Shown in pieces: positions 8,132 to 19,573 of a DNA stretch of 64,000 nucleotides. The position numbers and the translations under genes are program-made. Below the pieces are notes generated by a model. That model worked only from the letters and a program-made list of their open reading frames with translations, had not been told where the DNA came from and did not search any database. Origin of the DNA: Mesorhizobium neociceri. Lineage in GTDB: Bacteria > Pseudomonadota > Alphaproteobacteria > Rhizobiales > Rhizobiaceae. The stretch spans positions 1-64,000 of the forward strand of contig NZ_JACDTY010000007.1 in NCBI RefSeq assembly GCF_013520985.1, read 5' to 3'. Position 1 is the first letter of the stretch. Each line of letters begins with the position of its first letter.

Positions 8132-11100
8132 ATGCCTTCCGAGAACTACTCTTTCCTCGATGTCGCCGTGCTCGACGCGGTCCGCCAGCGCTTTGCCGCT
8201 GGCGACGCGATTGCGATTCTGTCGGCTGACCTCGAACAGGTGATCTGGGCCAACGGCCCGGGCGCGGCGGTGTTCGGCTATCCCGATATCGAAGCCATCA
8301 TCGGCGCCTCGGCACAGCTGCCGCTGATCGCCAGACGGCAGATCATGGCGACCGCCGGCTTCCCGCAGATCGGCAGCAACCGCGCCATCACGGTGCGTCT
8401 GGCGACCGGCATGACCAGCCGCGCCGTCGGCTTCCTGGCCAGTGCGGTGACGATGCCGGACGGCGAAAGCGCCATCATGCTGGCGGTGCCGGCGGCGCAA
8501 ACCGGCTCGTGCAGTGCTGCCGACATTGCAGCCCGCGCCATCAGCGGCCTCACAGAGGATGGCCACTTCATCGCCTTTGTCGACGCCGCCGGCACTGTCG
8601 AAGCGGCTTCGGATGGTTTTGCCGCGCTCGCCATCCGGCCTGAGACGCTGGCGGCGCTTGTCGCCGACGTGGCGAGCCAGGACGACCGCATCGTCAAGCG
8701 GCTGGTTCCCGGCGGCACGACGTCCTATCCGGCGGGCTTTGCCCGCCTGACCGATACCAGGCATCTTCTGGTGGTCATCGACGAGGATCAGCTCGGTGAC
8801 GAAAATCCTGTCGGCGAGTTGGATGTCGAACCTGCTGCAGCGCCGGAGGACGTTGGCCCGACACAAGCCGCTGCGGAGAACACGGCAGCGGTCGATGCGG
8901 TGGCTGACCAATCCGTCGCAGTCAGCGATCAGGGCGCACCACTCACGGCCGCACCTGACGTCGCCGAGACAATACCGGCTGCGACGGACGATGATGCTTC
9001 GGCGCCAACCGATACAAAGGCAGACGATCGCGAGCAGACGAGCGGTCGCGAGCAGGCGGCGAACGACAGCGCGCCGGCGCAACATGATCATTGGTACTTT
9101 CATGCCGGCGAAGAGCCGCGGGCAAGCGAGCCGGACAGCCCAGTACAAGCCGAGGCAGAATCAGTTGTCACGGCGGAGAATGCGCAGCCGGACAGCGCTG
9201 CTGCCGCCTCGGCCGGCCTGCCCTCCAATGTGGCCCTACCGGCTGCGCCCCCCGCCAAACGTCAGATCGACCGCTCGGCGCCGCCGCTGCGTTTCGTCTG
9301 GCGCACCGACGCCGAGGGCAGGTTCAGCGCGCTCTCGCCGGAATTTGCCGACATTGTCGGCAAGCCCGCCGCCGATGTGATCGGCCGCCGCTTCAAGGAT
9401 GTAGCGACAATTTTCGGCCTTGATGCCTCGGGCGAGATCGCCGGCCTGCTCGAACGGCGCGACACCTGGTCGGGCCGCTCGGTGCTGTGGCCGGTTGCGG
9501 GCACCGACCTGAAGATACCGGTCGATCTGGCCGCACTGCCTGTCTATGGCCGCAGCCGCGCCTTCGAAGGGTTTCGTGGCTTCGGCGTCGCCCGCGCCAG
9601 CGATGCGGTGGTCGATCCGGAAGCGATCGGCACGGCGCTGATCCCCAATGGCGCGCCACCGGCGGCAGCCGAGCCGGCCCCGGAAGAGACCGTGACGGAA
9701 GCCCCCAAGGCGACCGATCCGTTCGAGGGCGAAGTGCCGGCGCTGACCATCGTGCCGAAGCAGGAACGGCGCTTTGCCGACAAGGTCATCCGGCTGGCCG
9801 AGCATCGGCAGCCCGCCAACGATAAAGGCCTGTCGACGCTGGAGCGCAGCGCTTTTCGCGAAATCGGCGAGCGGCTGAAAAAGGACAATCCCCCACCGGA
9901 ACAGCCGGAGATCACCAGGCAGGCCGAATCGGCCAAGCCAGATCAGGTAACGCCGGACCAGGCCAAGGGAGATCAGCCCAAGCCGGATCACACCGCAGCG
10001 GACCAGGCTGAAACGGCCGCGCCAGCCCAGCAACCCGCCGAGGCCTCCAGCCCAGACGAAGCCGTCCCGGCTGCCGCAGCTGAACCATCGGCTGCCGAAA
10101 GCGAAATGGCTGAGGCCGAGCCGCCGGAAAGCGATGCCGAGGATGAAAAGGATCTGGTGCGGCTCGACGGCGCGCTGCCGGGCGACGTCATTGCGAACAG
10201 CGAAGCAGGCGAGGCAAAGGCGCCGACAGTCTCGCGCTCCCTGCTCGATTACGCCGATCCCGAACCGGGCTCCGTCACCGGAGAAAGTCCCGAAGCGATG
10301 TCTTCCAACAGCGAACCGGCGCCGGCTTCCGAGCTGGATGAGACGAAGGCTCAGGAAATCGTCGAGGCCGTAGAGCCACAGCCGGTTGTTGCCGAGGCGC
10401 CGGCCGACGCCAGCGAAGACGACAGCATGACTGCGGCCGATTTCCGCGATGCCGAGGACAATGAGGATTGGGCCCCGGCCGACGAGGCGGCCGGTTCAGC
10501 CGTGGAAGACGGGGACAAGGCCGGCGATGCGGACACAGCGCCGGCAGAGCCGCCGCGCCTGAAAGTGCCGCCGCTCAAACTTGAAGGGTTCATGCCTTCG
10601 GCGTTTTCAGCCGGAGACGAACACAAGGCGCCGGACACGTCGATCCTCGGCAAGCTGCCGGTGCCGCTGCTCATCCATTCGGGCGACGAGCTTCATTACG
10701 CCAATGAGGAATTCCTCGGCCTGACCGGCTATGACACGCTCGACGATTTGAGCGATGCCGGCGGCCTCGACGCGCTGTTTGCCGATCCTTATTCCGAGAC
10801 GGCCGACGAAAGCGACCACGCGCTGCGGCTGAAGGCGCGTGACGGGCAGGAATTTCCGATCGAAGCCATTTTGCGTTCGGTACCGTGGCGCGCCGGCAAG
10901 GCACTGATGCTGGTGGTACGGCGCACTGGCGACGACGAGGCGCCGATGGTCGCGCATGTCGCAGCCGAGGAGCAGACGCAGCCCGACGTTTCCGAGCTCA
11001 AATCACGCATTGCCGAAATGCGCACCATCATCGACACCGCGACCGATGGCGTGGTGCTGATCGGCCGCGACGGCGATATCCGCTCGATCAGCCGTCCAGC

Positions 11101-12115
11101 CGAGGCGCTGTTCGGCTTCGACAGCGACGAGGTGACCGGCAAGCCGTTCGCCTCGCTGTTTGCCATCGAAAGCCAGCGCGCGGCGCGCGACTATCTCAAC
11201 GGACTGTCCGAGCCCGGCGTGGCGAGCGTCATGAACGATGGCCGCGAGGTGATCGGGCGCGAGGCGCAAGGGCGCTTCATCCCGCTGTTCATGACCATAG
11301 GCCGGCTGCCCAACGACAGCGGCTTCTGTGCCGTGGTCCGCGACATCACGCAGTGGAAGCGGGCCGAGGAGGATTTGACCCAGGCGCGCGCGGTGGCCGA
11401 GCGCGCCTCCTCGCAGAAGACCGATTTCCTCGCCCGCATCAGCCATGAGATCCGCACGCCGCTCAACGCCATTATCGGCTTTTCCGAACTGATGGTGGAC
11501 GAAAAGTTCGGCCCGGTGGCCAATGACCGCTACCGCGACTATCTGCGCGACATCAACCGCTCGGGCAACCATGTGCTCGACCTGGTCAACGACCTCCTGG
11601 ACATCTCGAAGATCGAGGCCGGCCAGCAGGAGATGGACTACGAGGCGGTGTCGCTCAACGACACGCTGGCCGAGACGGTGGCGATGATGCAGCCGCAGGC
11701 CAATCGCGAGCGCGTCATCATTCGCTCCAGCTTCGCCTCTCGGCTGCCGGAAGTGGTCGCCGACCTCAGAAGCGTGCGCCAGATCGCGCTCAACATCCTG
11801 TCCAACGCCATCCGCTACACCCAGGCCGGTGGCCAGGTGATCGTGTCGACGGCCTATGAAACCTCCGGCGATGTCCTCATGCGGGTGCGCGATACCGGCA
11901 TCGGCATGAGCCATGCCGAGATCGAGCAGGCGCTGAAGCCGTTCAAGCAGATCAACGCGCTGAAGCGCGGGCGTGGCGACGGCACCGGCCTCGGCCTGCC
12001 GCTGACCAAGGCGATGGTGGAAGCCAACCGCGCCCGCTTCACCATCACCTCGACCCCGGGCGAAGGGACACTGGTCGAGGTCGCCTTCCCGTCGACGCGT
12101 GTGCTGGCGGAATAG
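8132..12115 (+). CDS. Multi-PAS sensor histidine kinase, PdhS/PleC/DivJ type
   Basis: Protein of 1,327 residues. PAS-like segments are seen near residues 15-110, 384-480, 841-930 and 962-1075. Between the second and third PAS lies an Ala/Glu/Pro/Asp-rich, probably disordered region (about 510-830), and another links the first two (about 230-380). The C-terminus is a complete kinase core: H-box ARISHEIRTPLN with His1105, N-box with Asn1225, G1 DTGIGM near 1254 and G2 GTGLGLPL near 1284. No transmembrane segment or receiver domain is visible, so it is a cytoplasmic kinase. The architecture matches PdhS of Brucella and other Rhizobiales, which acts on DivK and controls polarity and division. That functional link is by family resemblance. 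A CtrA box lies upstream. Confidence 0.88.
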   Translation: MPSENYSFLDVAVLDAVRQRFAAGDAIAILSADLEQVIWANGPGAAVFGYPDIEAIIGASAQLPLIARRQIMATAGFPQIGSNRAITVRLATGMTSRAVGFLASAVTMPDGESAIMLAVPAAQTGSCSAADIAARAISGLTEDGHFIAFVDAAGTVEAASDGFAALAIRPETLAALVADVASQDDRIVKRLVPGGTTSYPAGFARLTDTRHLLVVIDEDQLGDENPVGELDVEPAAAPEDVGPTQAAAENTAAVDAVADQSVAVSDQGAPLTAAPDVAETIPAATDDDASAPTDTKADDREQTSGREQAANDSAPAQHDHWYFHAGEEPRASEPDSPVQAEAESVVTAENAQPDSAAAASAGLPSNVALPAAPPAKRQIDRSAPPLRFVWRTDAEGRFSALSPEFADIVGKPAADVIGRRFKDVATIFGLDASGEIAGLLERRDTWSGRSVLWPVAGTDLKIPVDLAALPVYGRSRAFEGFRGFGVARASDAVVDPEAIGTALIPNGAPPAAAEPAPEETVTEAPKATDPFEGEVPALTIVPKQERRFADKVIRLAEHRQPANDKGLSTLERSAFREIGERLKKDNPPPEQPEITRQAESAKPDQVTPDQAKGDQPKPDHTAADQAETAAPAQQPAEASSPDEAVPAAAAEPSAAESEMAEAEPPESDAEDEKDLVRLDGALPGDVIANSEAGEAKAPTVSRSLLDYADPEPGSVTGESPEAMSSNSEPAPASELDETKAQEIVEAVEPQPVVAEAPADASEDDSMTAADFRDAEDNEDWAPADEAAGSAVEDGDKAGDADTAPAEPPRLKVPPLKLEGFMPSAFSAGDEHKAPDTSILGKLPVPLLIHSGDELHYANEEFLGLTGYDTLDDLSDAGGLDALFADPYSETADESDHALRLKARDGQEFPIEAILRSVPWRAGKALMLVVRRTGDDEAPMVAHVAAEEQTQPDVSELKSRIAEMRTIIDTATDGVVLIGRDGDIRSISRPAEALFGFDSDEVTGKPFASLFAIESQRAARDYLNGLSEPGVASVMNDGREVIGREAQGRFIPLFMTIGRLPNDSGFCAVVRDITQWKRAEEDLTQARAVAERASSQKTDFLARISHEIRTPLNAIIGFSELMVDEKFGPVANDRYRDYLRDINRSGNHVLDLVNDLLDISKIEAGQQEMDYEAVSLNDTLAETVAMMQPQANRERVIIRSSFASRLPEVVADLRSVRQIALNILSNAIRYTQAGGQVIVSTAYETSGDVLMRVRDTGIGMSHAEIEQALKPFKQINALKRGRGDGTGLGLPLTKAMVEANRARFTITSTPGEGTLVEVAFPSTRVLAE

Positions 12116-12145
12116 AGCCGCTCCATCCTGAACCGGCACAAAGAA

Positions 12146-12167
12146 AAGGCGTCCAACAGGACGCCTT
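12146..12167 (-). terminator. Intrinsic terminator, best oriented for the minus strand
   Basis: A 9-bp perfect stem (12146-12154 with 12159-12167) with a 4-base loop. Read on the minus strand it is followed by TTTTC-TTT, so it would terminate transcripts leaving the acetoacetyl-CoA synthetase gene. On the plus strand it lies 31 bases after the kinase stop codon but has no T-run. Confidence 0.65.
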
Positions 12168-12372
12168 AGTGGAATTTTGCTGTCACAACGGGGCTTGAGC
12201 GAATCTGATCCTCAGGGGACGAGGAACGGGATTTCTCCCTCAAGTTACGTACGACTATCGACGCCGGGCCTTAACAACTCCTTACCGGCCGGCCAAAAAA
12301 TTTACGAATGTGTACCACTCGTGAAATCTAGGTAAATTCGACCGGCATAAATCGTTAACCATGCCGGCGCGG

Positions 12373-14331
<1,959 letters not shown>

Positions 14332-14385
14332 GATCGATCCTCCTTGAAGCCCGTCGCGTCGCAAGTCTGATATGCATTTGTTTTT

Positions 14386-14434
14386 ATGCATGTCGTTGTC
14401 CCGGAACCGCTGCACACTTCCGGGCGACATGCAT
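14386..14434. repeat. 49-bp palindromic intergenic repeat, copy A
   Basis: Outer arms of 10 bp (14386-14395 with 14425-14434) and inner arms of 7 bp (14400-14406 with 14418-14424) surround a short loop. A second copy of identical length lies at 35940-35988. Both are upstream of minus-strand genes and follow a TTTGTTTT-like run. The one difference in the inner arm is compensated on the other side. The rest of the 14332-14660 gap holds the divergent start regions of the acetoacetyl-CoA synthetase and AsmA-like genes. Confidence 0.9.
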
Positions 14435-14660
14435 TAGCCCCAGCTTTACAGGCGCCGCTGTCCCAAAAACGCCGCGCCTCGTGGCAGGCTGAAGCTGCAT
14501 CGCTTATGCCTATCGCCAAGCAGCAGAGCAAGATTTTGTTCGGCCGAATGCGGCCAGATGTGCGCAATTGCCATCGCCGGGCCATAAAGACTTGAAATGC
14601 GTCAGCGCTGGGTTACACCCGTCGGGCGGTTTTTGTCGGAATGAAAGCATACGGGGCGAT

Positions 14661-16514
14661 ATGCCATCACCTTTGATCCGGCGCGGAATATGGGCGATCG
14701 GCGTTGCCGTGCTCGTCATCGCGCTGGTCGTCGCCGCTCTGCCGCTGATTGCCTCGACCCGGATCGTGCGCGACCGCATCGCCTGGGAGATGAGCGCGTG
14801 GAGCGGTTTCAGGGTCACCATTGACGGTTCGCCGCGCATCGAGGTGTGGCCGAAGTTCCGCGCCATATTGAGCGACGTCACGCTATCGCAGTGGACCGAG
14901 ACCGACGCGCCGCCGGTGATCGAAGCCGAACGCGTCGAGGTCGACCTTTCGGCCATGGCGGCGCTGCAGGGCGATGTGGTGTTTTCGACGGCGCGGCTGG
15001 TGCGGCCGACGATCCGGGTTCAGCGCGCCGCAAACGGCATGTTCCTGCCCGCCATACCGACCGGAGGGCGCATCACGCGCTCGATCGACACGGCGCGCGG
15101 CGTGGTCGGCGCCGATCCGACCAAGCCCGATCTGAGCAAGCTGCCGGCCGACCCGTTCGGCACCGTGGAATTCAGGGACGGCCGCATGGTCGCCTCCATC
15201 GGCGGCAAGGACGTCGAATTGCTGACCAGCCTGTCCGGCCAGGCGAGCTGGGCGGCGATGAACAGCAACGCGACCTTGTCGGCGACCGGCATCTGGCGCG
15301 GCGAAAGCGTCACCGTCGATGCCGCCTCGCCCAATCCGCTGGTGCTGTTTGCCGGTGGTTCCGCACCCGTCACGTTTTCGTTCAAGGCAGCGCCCGCCAG
15401 CTTCTCGTTCGAAGGCACGGCCGGCATGTCGCAGAACGCCTATTTCGACGGCCAGGCGAAATTCGCCGCGCCATCGCTGCGGCGCGTGCTGGAATGGTCG
15501 CAGGCCGGTATTGCCCCCGGTACGGCGATCGGTTCCGTCTCGATTTCGAGCAAGATCACGGCGACGGCCGGCCGCGTCAAATTCGAAAACACCGCGGTGG
15601 CGCTCGACAACAATCCGGGAATGGGGGCGCTCGATTTCTCGTTCGGCGACGCCTTGCCGGTGATTTCCGGCACGCTCGCCTTCGACACGCTCGACCTCAG
15701 GTCGCTGTTCTCCGCCTTCACGCCGCTGGCGCCCACCGGCGAGACCGGCCCCGGGGAAATCGACACCAGCTTTGCCGACCGCGTCAATCTGGATCTGAGG
15801 CTGTCGGCGGCGCATGCCTCGGCGGGCGCGGTCCAGCTTGCCGACGTCGCAGCCACGGCGCAGGTGAAGAACGGGCTTGCCGTCTTCGATATCTCCGATG
15901 CGTCGGCCTTTGGCGGCAACGTTCAGAGCAGCCTGCGCTTCGACCGCAAGCCGGAGGGTTCGCAGGTCGAGATCCGGCTGCTCGCCTCCGACATTGACGG
16001 CGCCGCTTTCGGCACCGCGGCCGGCATGACGCGACTGGTTCCGGCCAGCACCGGCACGGTCTCGGTCATTCTCAAAGGGCCGGGGAAATCCTGGGACTCG
16101 ATCTTCGAGAACGCCGACGGCTCGGTCACGGCGACGTTCGGGCCGGGCGCGCTGAGCGGGCTCAATTTGCCGGCGTTTCTGAAGCACACCGAACAGGGCG
16201 GCTTCTTTGCACTCGACGATGTCTCGGACGGGACGCTGCCTATCGACGGCGCCGAGCTCAAGGCCACGATCTCGAAGGGCGTGGCGCGGCTCGACAAGGC
16301 CGAGGCCAATTCGGCGAAATACAAGATCTGGCTGTCCGGCATCGCGTCATACGGCGGACGCGGGCTGGCGCTATCGGGCGGTGTTATCCAGGCCGACCCG
16401 GCGGCAGCGCCCACCAATGGTCAGCAAGGCCCCAATCAGTCGTCCTTCTTCGTCGGCGGCAACTGGAGCACGCCGTTCATCTCGCCGATCAGCCGCGGCA
16501 TTTCGGGCGAGTAG
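14661..16514 (+). CDS. AsmA family protein
   Basis: Protein of 617 residues with a single N-terminal membrane anchor (residues about 9-31) and a large periplasmic portion rich in beta structure. The segment after the anchor (GFRVTIDGSPRIEVWPKF) is the AsmA N-terminal pattern. The AsmA_2-like C-terminus includes GSVSATF-type and 'GxGxLSGLNLPAFL' features. AsmA-like proteins are bridge-like proteins implicated in phospholipid transport and outer-membrane assembly. ATG at 14661 directly precedes the basic residues of the anchor. A longer frame from 14568 adds a stretch without family character. Transcribed divergently from the acetoacetyl-CoA synthetase gene. Confidence 0.88.
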   Translation: MPSPLIRRGIWAIGVAVLVIALVVAALPLIASTRIVRDRIAWEMSAWSGFRVTIDGSPRIEVWPKFRAILSDVTLSQWTETDAPPVIEAERVEVDLSAMAALQGDVVFSTARLVRPTIRVQRAANGMFLPAIPTGGRITRSIDTARGVVGADPTKPDLSKLPADPFGTVEFRDGRMVASIGGKDVELLTSLSGQASWAAMNSNATLSATGIWRGESVTVDAASPNPLVLFAGGSAPVTFSFKAAPASFSFEGTAGMSQNAYFDGQAKFAAPSLRRVLEWSQAGIAPGTAIGSVSISSKITATAGRVKFENTAVALDNNPGMGALDFSFGDALPVISGTLAFDTLDLRSLFSAFTPLAPTGETGPGEIDTSFADRVNLDLRLSAAHASAGAVQLADVAATAQVKNGLAVFDISDASAFGGNVQSSLRFDRKPEGSQVEIRLLASDIDGAAFGTAAGMTRLVPASTGTVSVILKGPGKSWDSIFENADGSVTATFGPGALSGLNLPAFLKHTEQGGFFALDDVSDGTLPIDGAELKATISKGVARLDKAEANSAKYKIWLSGIASYGGRGLALSGGVIQADPAAAPTNGQQGPNQSSFFVGGNWSTPFISPISRGISGE

Positions 16515-16562
16515 GCGAGCCCCTCGAAAGGGCGCCCGCCTGCCGCGACTGCTTCCGCTCAA

Positions 16563-17381
16563 TCAGCCGCGCTGCGCGGCCTGTTCGTCGAGCTGACGCT
16601 GCACCTCACGCCGCTTGTTGGCGACCGAGGCAATGATGACGCCGACGGCAACCACGGCGATCAGGATGGTGCAGGCAGCATTGATTTCCGGCGTCACGCC
16701 GAGACGCACCTGGCTGTATATCTTCATCGGCAGCGTGGTGGCGCCGGGGCCCGAGGTGAAGGACGCGATCACCAGATCGTCGAGCGAGAGCGTAAAGGCC
16801 AGCATCCAGCCGGACACGATCGCCGGCATGATGACCGGCAGCGTGATCTGGAAGAAGGTCTTCACCGGCGTTGCGCCAAGATCCATCGCCGCCTCTTCCA
16901 GCGACCGGTCGAACGACACCAGGCGCGACTGCACGACGACGGCCACGAAGCACATGGTCAAGGTGATGTGGGCGAGCGTGACGGTGAGGAAGCCGCGGTC
17001 GAGACCGACGGCGACGAAGAGCAAAAGCAGCGACAGCCCGGTGATGACTTCAGGCATGACCAGCGGCGCAAACACCATGCCGGAAAACAGGATGCGCCCC
17101 CGAAAGCGGGTGTAGCGGGTCAAGGTCAGTGCCGCCAGCGTGCCGAGCACGGTCGCCACGGTCGCCGAAATGACACCCACACGCGCGGTCACCCAGGTGG
17201 CGTCCATCAGGCCCTGATTGTGGAACAGCGAGACATACCATTTGGTCGAGAAGCCACCCCAGACGGTGACCAGCTTCGATTCGTTGAAAGAGAAGACGAC
17301 GAGCAGCACGATCGGCAGATAGAGGAAGGCAAAGCCCAGCACGACCGAGGTGACGTTGAATCGGCTCCAGGTGGCGTTCAT
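16563..17381 (-). CDS. potI: Putrescine/spermidine-type ABC transporter permease, PotI-like
   Basis: Inner-membrane permease of 272 residues with about six helices and the EAA motif EEAAMDLGATPVKTFFQITLP, which docks the ATPase. It is the last gene of the potF-potG-potH-potI series. Its ATG overlaps the end of the upstream permease gene by four bases (ATGA), indicating translational coupling. Assignment to PotI rather than another polyamine/iron-type permease rests on the gene order and the neighbouring binding protein. Confidence 0.88.
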   Translation of the reverse strand: MNATWSRFNVTSVVLGFAFLYLPIVLLVVFSFNESKLVTVWGGFSTKWYVSLFHNQGLMDATWVTARVGVISATVATVLGTLAALTLTRYTRFRGRILFSGMVFAPLVMPEVITGLSLLLLFVAVGLDRGFLTVTLAHITLTMCFVAVVVQSRLVSFDRSLEEAAMDLGATPVKTFFQITLPVIMPAIVSGWMLAFTLSLDDLVIASFTSGPGATTLPMKIYSQVRLGVTPEINAACTILIAVVAVGVIIASVANKRREVQRQLDEQAAQRG

Positions 17382-18343
17382 TTGTCCTGCTCCTGGGCGC
17401 GTGCCTGAGCCTGCTGGAAGAGCATGATCGGCACGATCAGGAGCAGCAGCAGGATGACGGCGACGGCCGACGACACCGGCCAGTCACGGTTGGCGAAAAA
17501 CTCGTTCCACAAGGTCTTGCCGATCATCAGCGTCTGCGACCCGCCGAGCAGGTCTGGAATGACGAACTCGCCGACCGCCGGGATGAACACCAGCAGGCAG
17601 CCGGCAATGACGCCGGGCAGCGACAGCGGGAAGGTGATTTTCCAGAAGGCGGCGGTTGGCGGGCAGCCGAGATCCTTGGCCGCCTCGATCAGCGAGTAAT
17701 CCATCTTTTCCAGCGACGAATAGAGCGGCAGCACCATGAATGGCAGGTAGGAATAGACGATGCCGATGAAGATCGCCGTGTAGGTGTTGAGGATGATCAG
17801 TGGCTGATTGATGATGTGCAGCGACAGCAGCAGTTGGTTGAGCAGCCCTTCGGGCTTGAGGATGCCGATCCAGGCGTAGACGCGGATCAGGAACGAGGTC
17901 CAGAACGGCAGGATCACCAGCATCAGCAAGGTCGGGCGGATCGTCGCCGGCGCGCGCGCCATGCCGTAGGCGATGGGGAAGCCGACGAGCAAGGTCAGGA
18001 TCGTCGAGACTGCCGCGATAATGACGCTGGTCACATAGGCTTTGAAGTAAAGCGCGTCCTGCGTCAGCCAGACATAATTGTCGAAGCTGAGTTCGCGGAA
18101 GCCGGCGAAGAAGCCGGAAATGCCGTCCGTGAAGTCGAGCACCGGCGTGTAGGGCGGCATGGCGATCGCCGACTGCGACAGCGAAATCTTGAAGACGATG
18201 ATGAACGGGATGAAGAAGAAGAACAGCAGCCAGAGATAGGGAACGATGATGACGAGACGGCTGACGAAGCCGGCGCCGAGCCGCGTAAGCAATGGTTTGG
18301 CCGCTGTCGATGGGCCGGCATCGGTGATGGCGATGTTGGACAT
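17378..18343 (-). CDS. potH: Putrescine/spermidine-type ABC transporter permease, PotH-like
   Basis: Inner-membrane permease of 321 residues, first of the permease pair. A cytoplasmic N-terminus of about 30 residues is followed by hydrophobic helices (YLWLLFFFFIPFIIVF at about 36-51) and an EAA loop IEAAKDLGCPP near residue 216. It lies nine bases after the ATPase gene and overlaps the next permease gene by four bases. Length matches the 300-320 of PotH proteins. Confidence 0.9.
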   Translation of the reverse strand: MSNIAITDAGPSTAAKPLLTRLGAGFVSRLVIIVPYLWLLFFFFIPFIIVFKISLSQSAIAMPPYTPVLDFTDGISGFFAGFRELSFDNYVWLTQDALYFKAYVTSVIIAAVSTILTLLVGFPIAYGMARAPATIRPTLLMLVILPFWTSFLIRVYAWIGILKPEGLLNQLLLSLHIINQPLIILNTYTAIFIGIVYSYLPFMVLPLYSSLEKMDYSLIEAAKDLGCPPTAAFWKITFPLSLPGVIAGCLLVFIPAVGEFVIPDLLGGSQTLMIGKTLWNEFFANRDWPVSSAVAVILLLLLIVPIMLFQQAQARAQEQDK

Positions 18344-18352
18344 GGCCGCCCC

Positions 18353-19492
18353 CTACCGTGTCAGCACGACGCCGGCGTCCGGCCGGAAGGAGACCCAGGC
18401 GCGGTCGTTCCAGGTCAGCGGATCCTCGGTGACGCGCGCCGCGTTGAGCGCGCTTGCCCTGATGATCTGCCCGTCATCCAGCCTGATGTGGTAGACGGTC
18501 ATGTCGCCGAGATAGGCGACGTCGTAGACTTCGCCCTCCAGCGCATTGACGGCGTCCGCCGGCTTCTTCGACGTTACCTTGATCTTCTCCGGCCTGATGG
18601 CGAAGACGATGTCGGAACCGGCCTTTGAATCGGTGCTGTTTTCGACGACGATCTGGGCCCCCGTCGTTCCGGTGATGCGTGTGGTGTTTGCCGCCCGCTC
18701 GGCGACCTTGCCTTCGAACATGTTCACATTGCCGACGAAGTGGGCGACGAAGCGCGAGCTGGGCGCCTCATAGACTTCCGCCGGCGTTGCCACCTGCATG
18801 ACCTCGCCCTTGTCGATGATGGCGATGCGGTCGGCCATGGTCATCGCCTCCTCCTGGTCGTGGGTGACGACGACGAAGGTGAGGCCGAGATTTTGCTGCA
18901 GGTCCATCAGCTCGAACTGCGTTTCCTCGCGCAGCTTCTTGTCCAGCGCGCCGAGCGGCTCGTCGAGCAGCAGCACTTTCGGCCGCTTGGCAACCGAGCG
19001 GGCGAGCGCGACGCGCTGGCGCTGGCCGCCGGACAATTGGTGCGGCTTGCGCTTGGCGAATTGCTCGAGCTTGACCAGCTTCAGCATCTCGGCGACGCGC
19101 TTTTCGATGTCCGGCGCCGGCATGCCTTCCTGCTTGAGGCCGAAGGCAATGTTCTTTTCCACGCTCATATGCGGGAACAGCGCATAGGACTGGAACATCA
19201 TGTTGACCGGGCGGCGATAGGGCGGGATGCCGCGCAGGTCCTGGCCGTCGAGAAGGATGCGTCCGGCGGTCGGCTCCTCGAAGCCGGCAAGCATCCGCAG
19301 CAGCGTCGACTTTCCGCAGCCCGACGCGCCGAGCAGGGCGAAGAACTCGCGCTCGAAAATGGTCAGCGACAGATTGTTGACGGCGGTGAACTCACCGAAC
19401 TTCTTGGTGACGTTTTCGAATTGAATGTACGGCTTGGCGTTCGGGTCGTTCCATGGCGCGAAATCCCTGCGGATGCTGCCAAGCGATTTCAT
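18353..19492 (-). CDS. potG: Putrescine/spermidine-type ABC transporter ATP-binding protein, PotG/PotA-like
   Basis: ATPase of 379 residues energising the PotFGHI importer. Walker [10 protein letters not shown] lies at residues 55-63, the Q-loop and signature LSGGQRQR near 155-165, and Walker B VLLLDEP about 20 residues later. The C-terminal TOBE domain (about 290-375) is typical of the polyamine/spermidine group. ATG at 19492 is chosen because GGAG is well placed and the N-terminus then matches PotG proteins. A longer frame reaching 19570 runs through the stem-loop after potF. Confidence 0.92.
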   Translation of the reverse strand: MKSLGSIRRDFAPWNDPNAKPYIQFENVTKKFGEFTAVNNLSLTIFEREFFALLGASGCGKSTLLRMLAGFEEPTAGRILLDGQDLRGIPPYRRPVNMMFQSYALFPHMSVEKNIAFGLKQEGMPAPDIEKRVAEMLKLVKLEQFAKRKPHQLSGGQRQRVALARSVAKRPKVLLLDEPLGALDKKLREETQFELMDLQQNLGLTFVVVTHDQEEAMTMADRIAIIDKGEVMQVATPAEVYEAPSSRFVAHFVGNVNMFEGKVAERAANTTRITGTTGAQIVVENSTDSKAGSDIVFAIRPEKIKVTSKKPADAVNALEGEVYDVAYLGDMTVYHIRLDDGQIIRASALNAARVTEDPLTWNDRAWVSFRPDAGVVLTR

Positions 19493-19533
19493 GTCCCACT
19501 CCGTCGTGTTTTTTTGCTTCTTGCCCCAGAAGA

Positions 19534-19563
19534 ATGGCCCCGGCAGGTGACTGCCGGGGCCAT
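19534..19563 (-). terminator. Strong stem-loop between potF and potG
   Basis: A perfect 13-bp GC-rich stem (19534-19546 with 19551-19563) with a 4-base loop starts 11 bases after the potF stop codon. The following minus-strand sequence TTCTTCTGG is only mildly U-rich. Such hairpins after binding-protein genes commonly terminate part of the transcripts or protect the upstream mRNA, giving more binding protein than membrane complex. That role is inferred. Confidence 0.7.
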
Positions 19564-19573
19564 GTCGCATTGC

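Noticed and set aside
12271..12285. TTAA-N7-TTAC as a CtrA site
   Set aside because: One mismatch, and it lies downstream of two genes rather than before a start codon.
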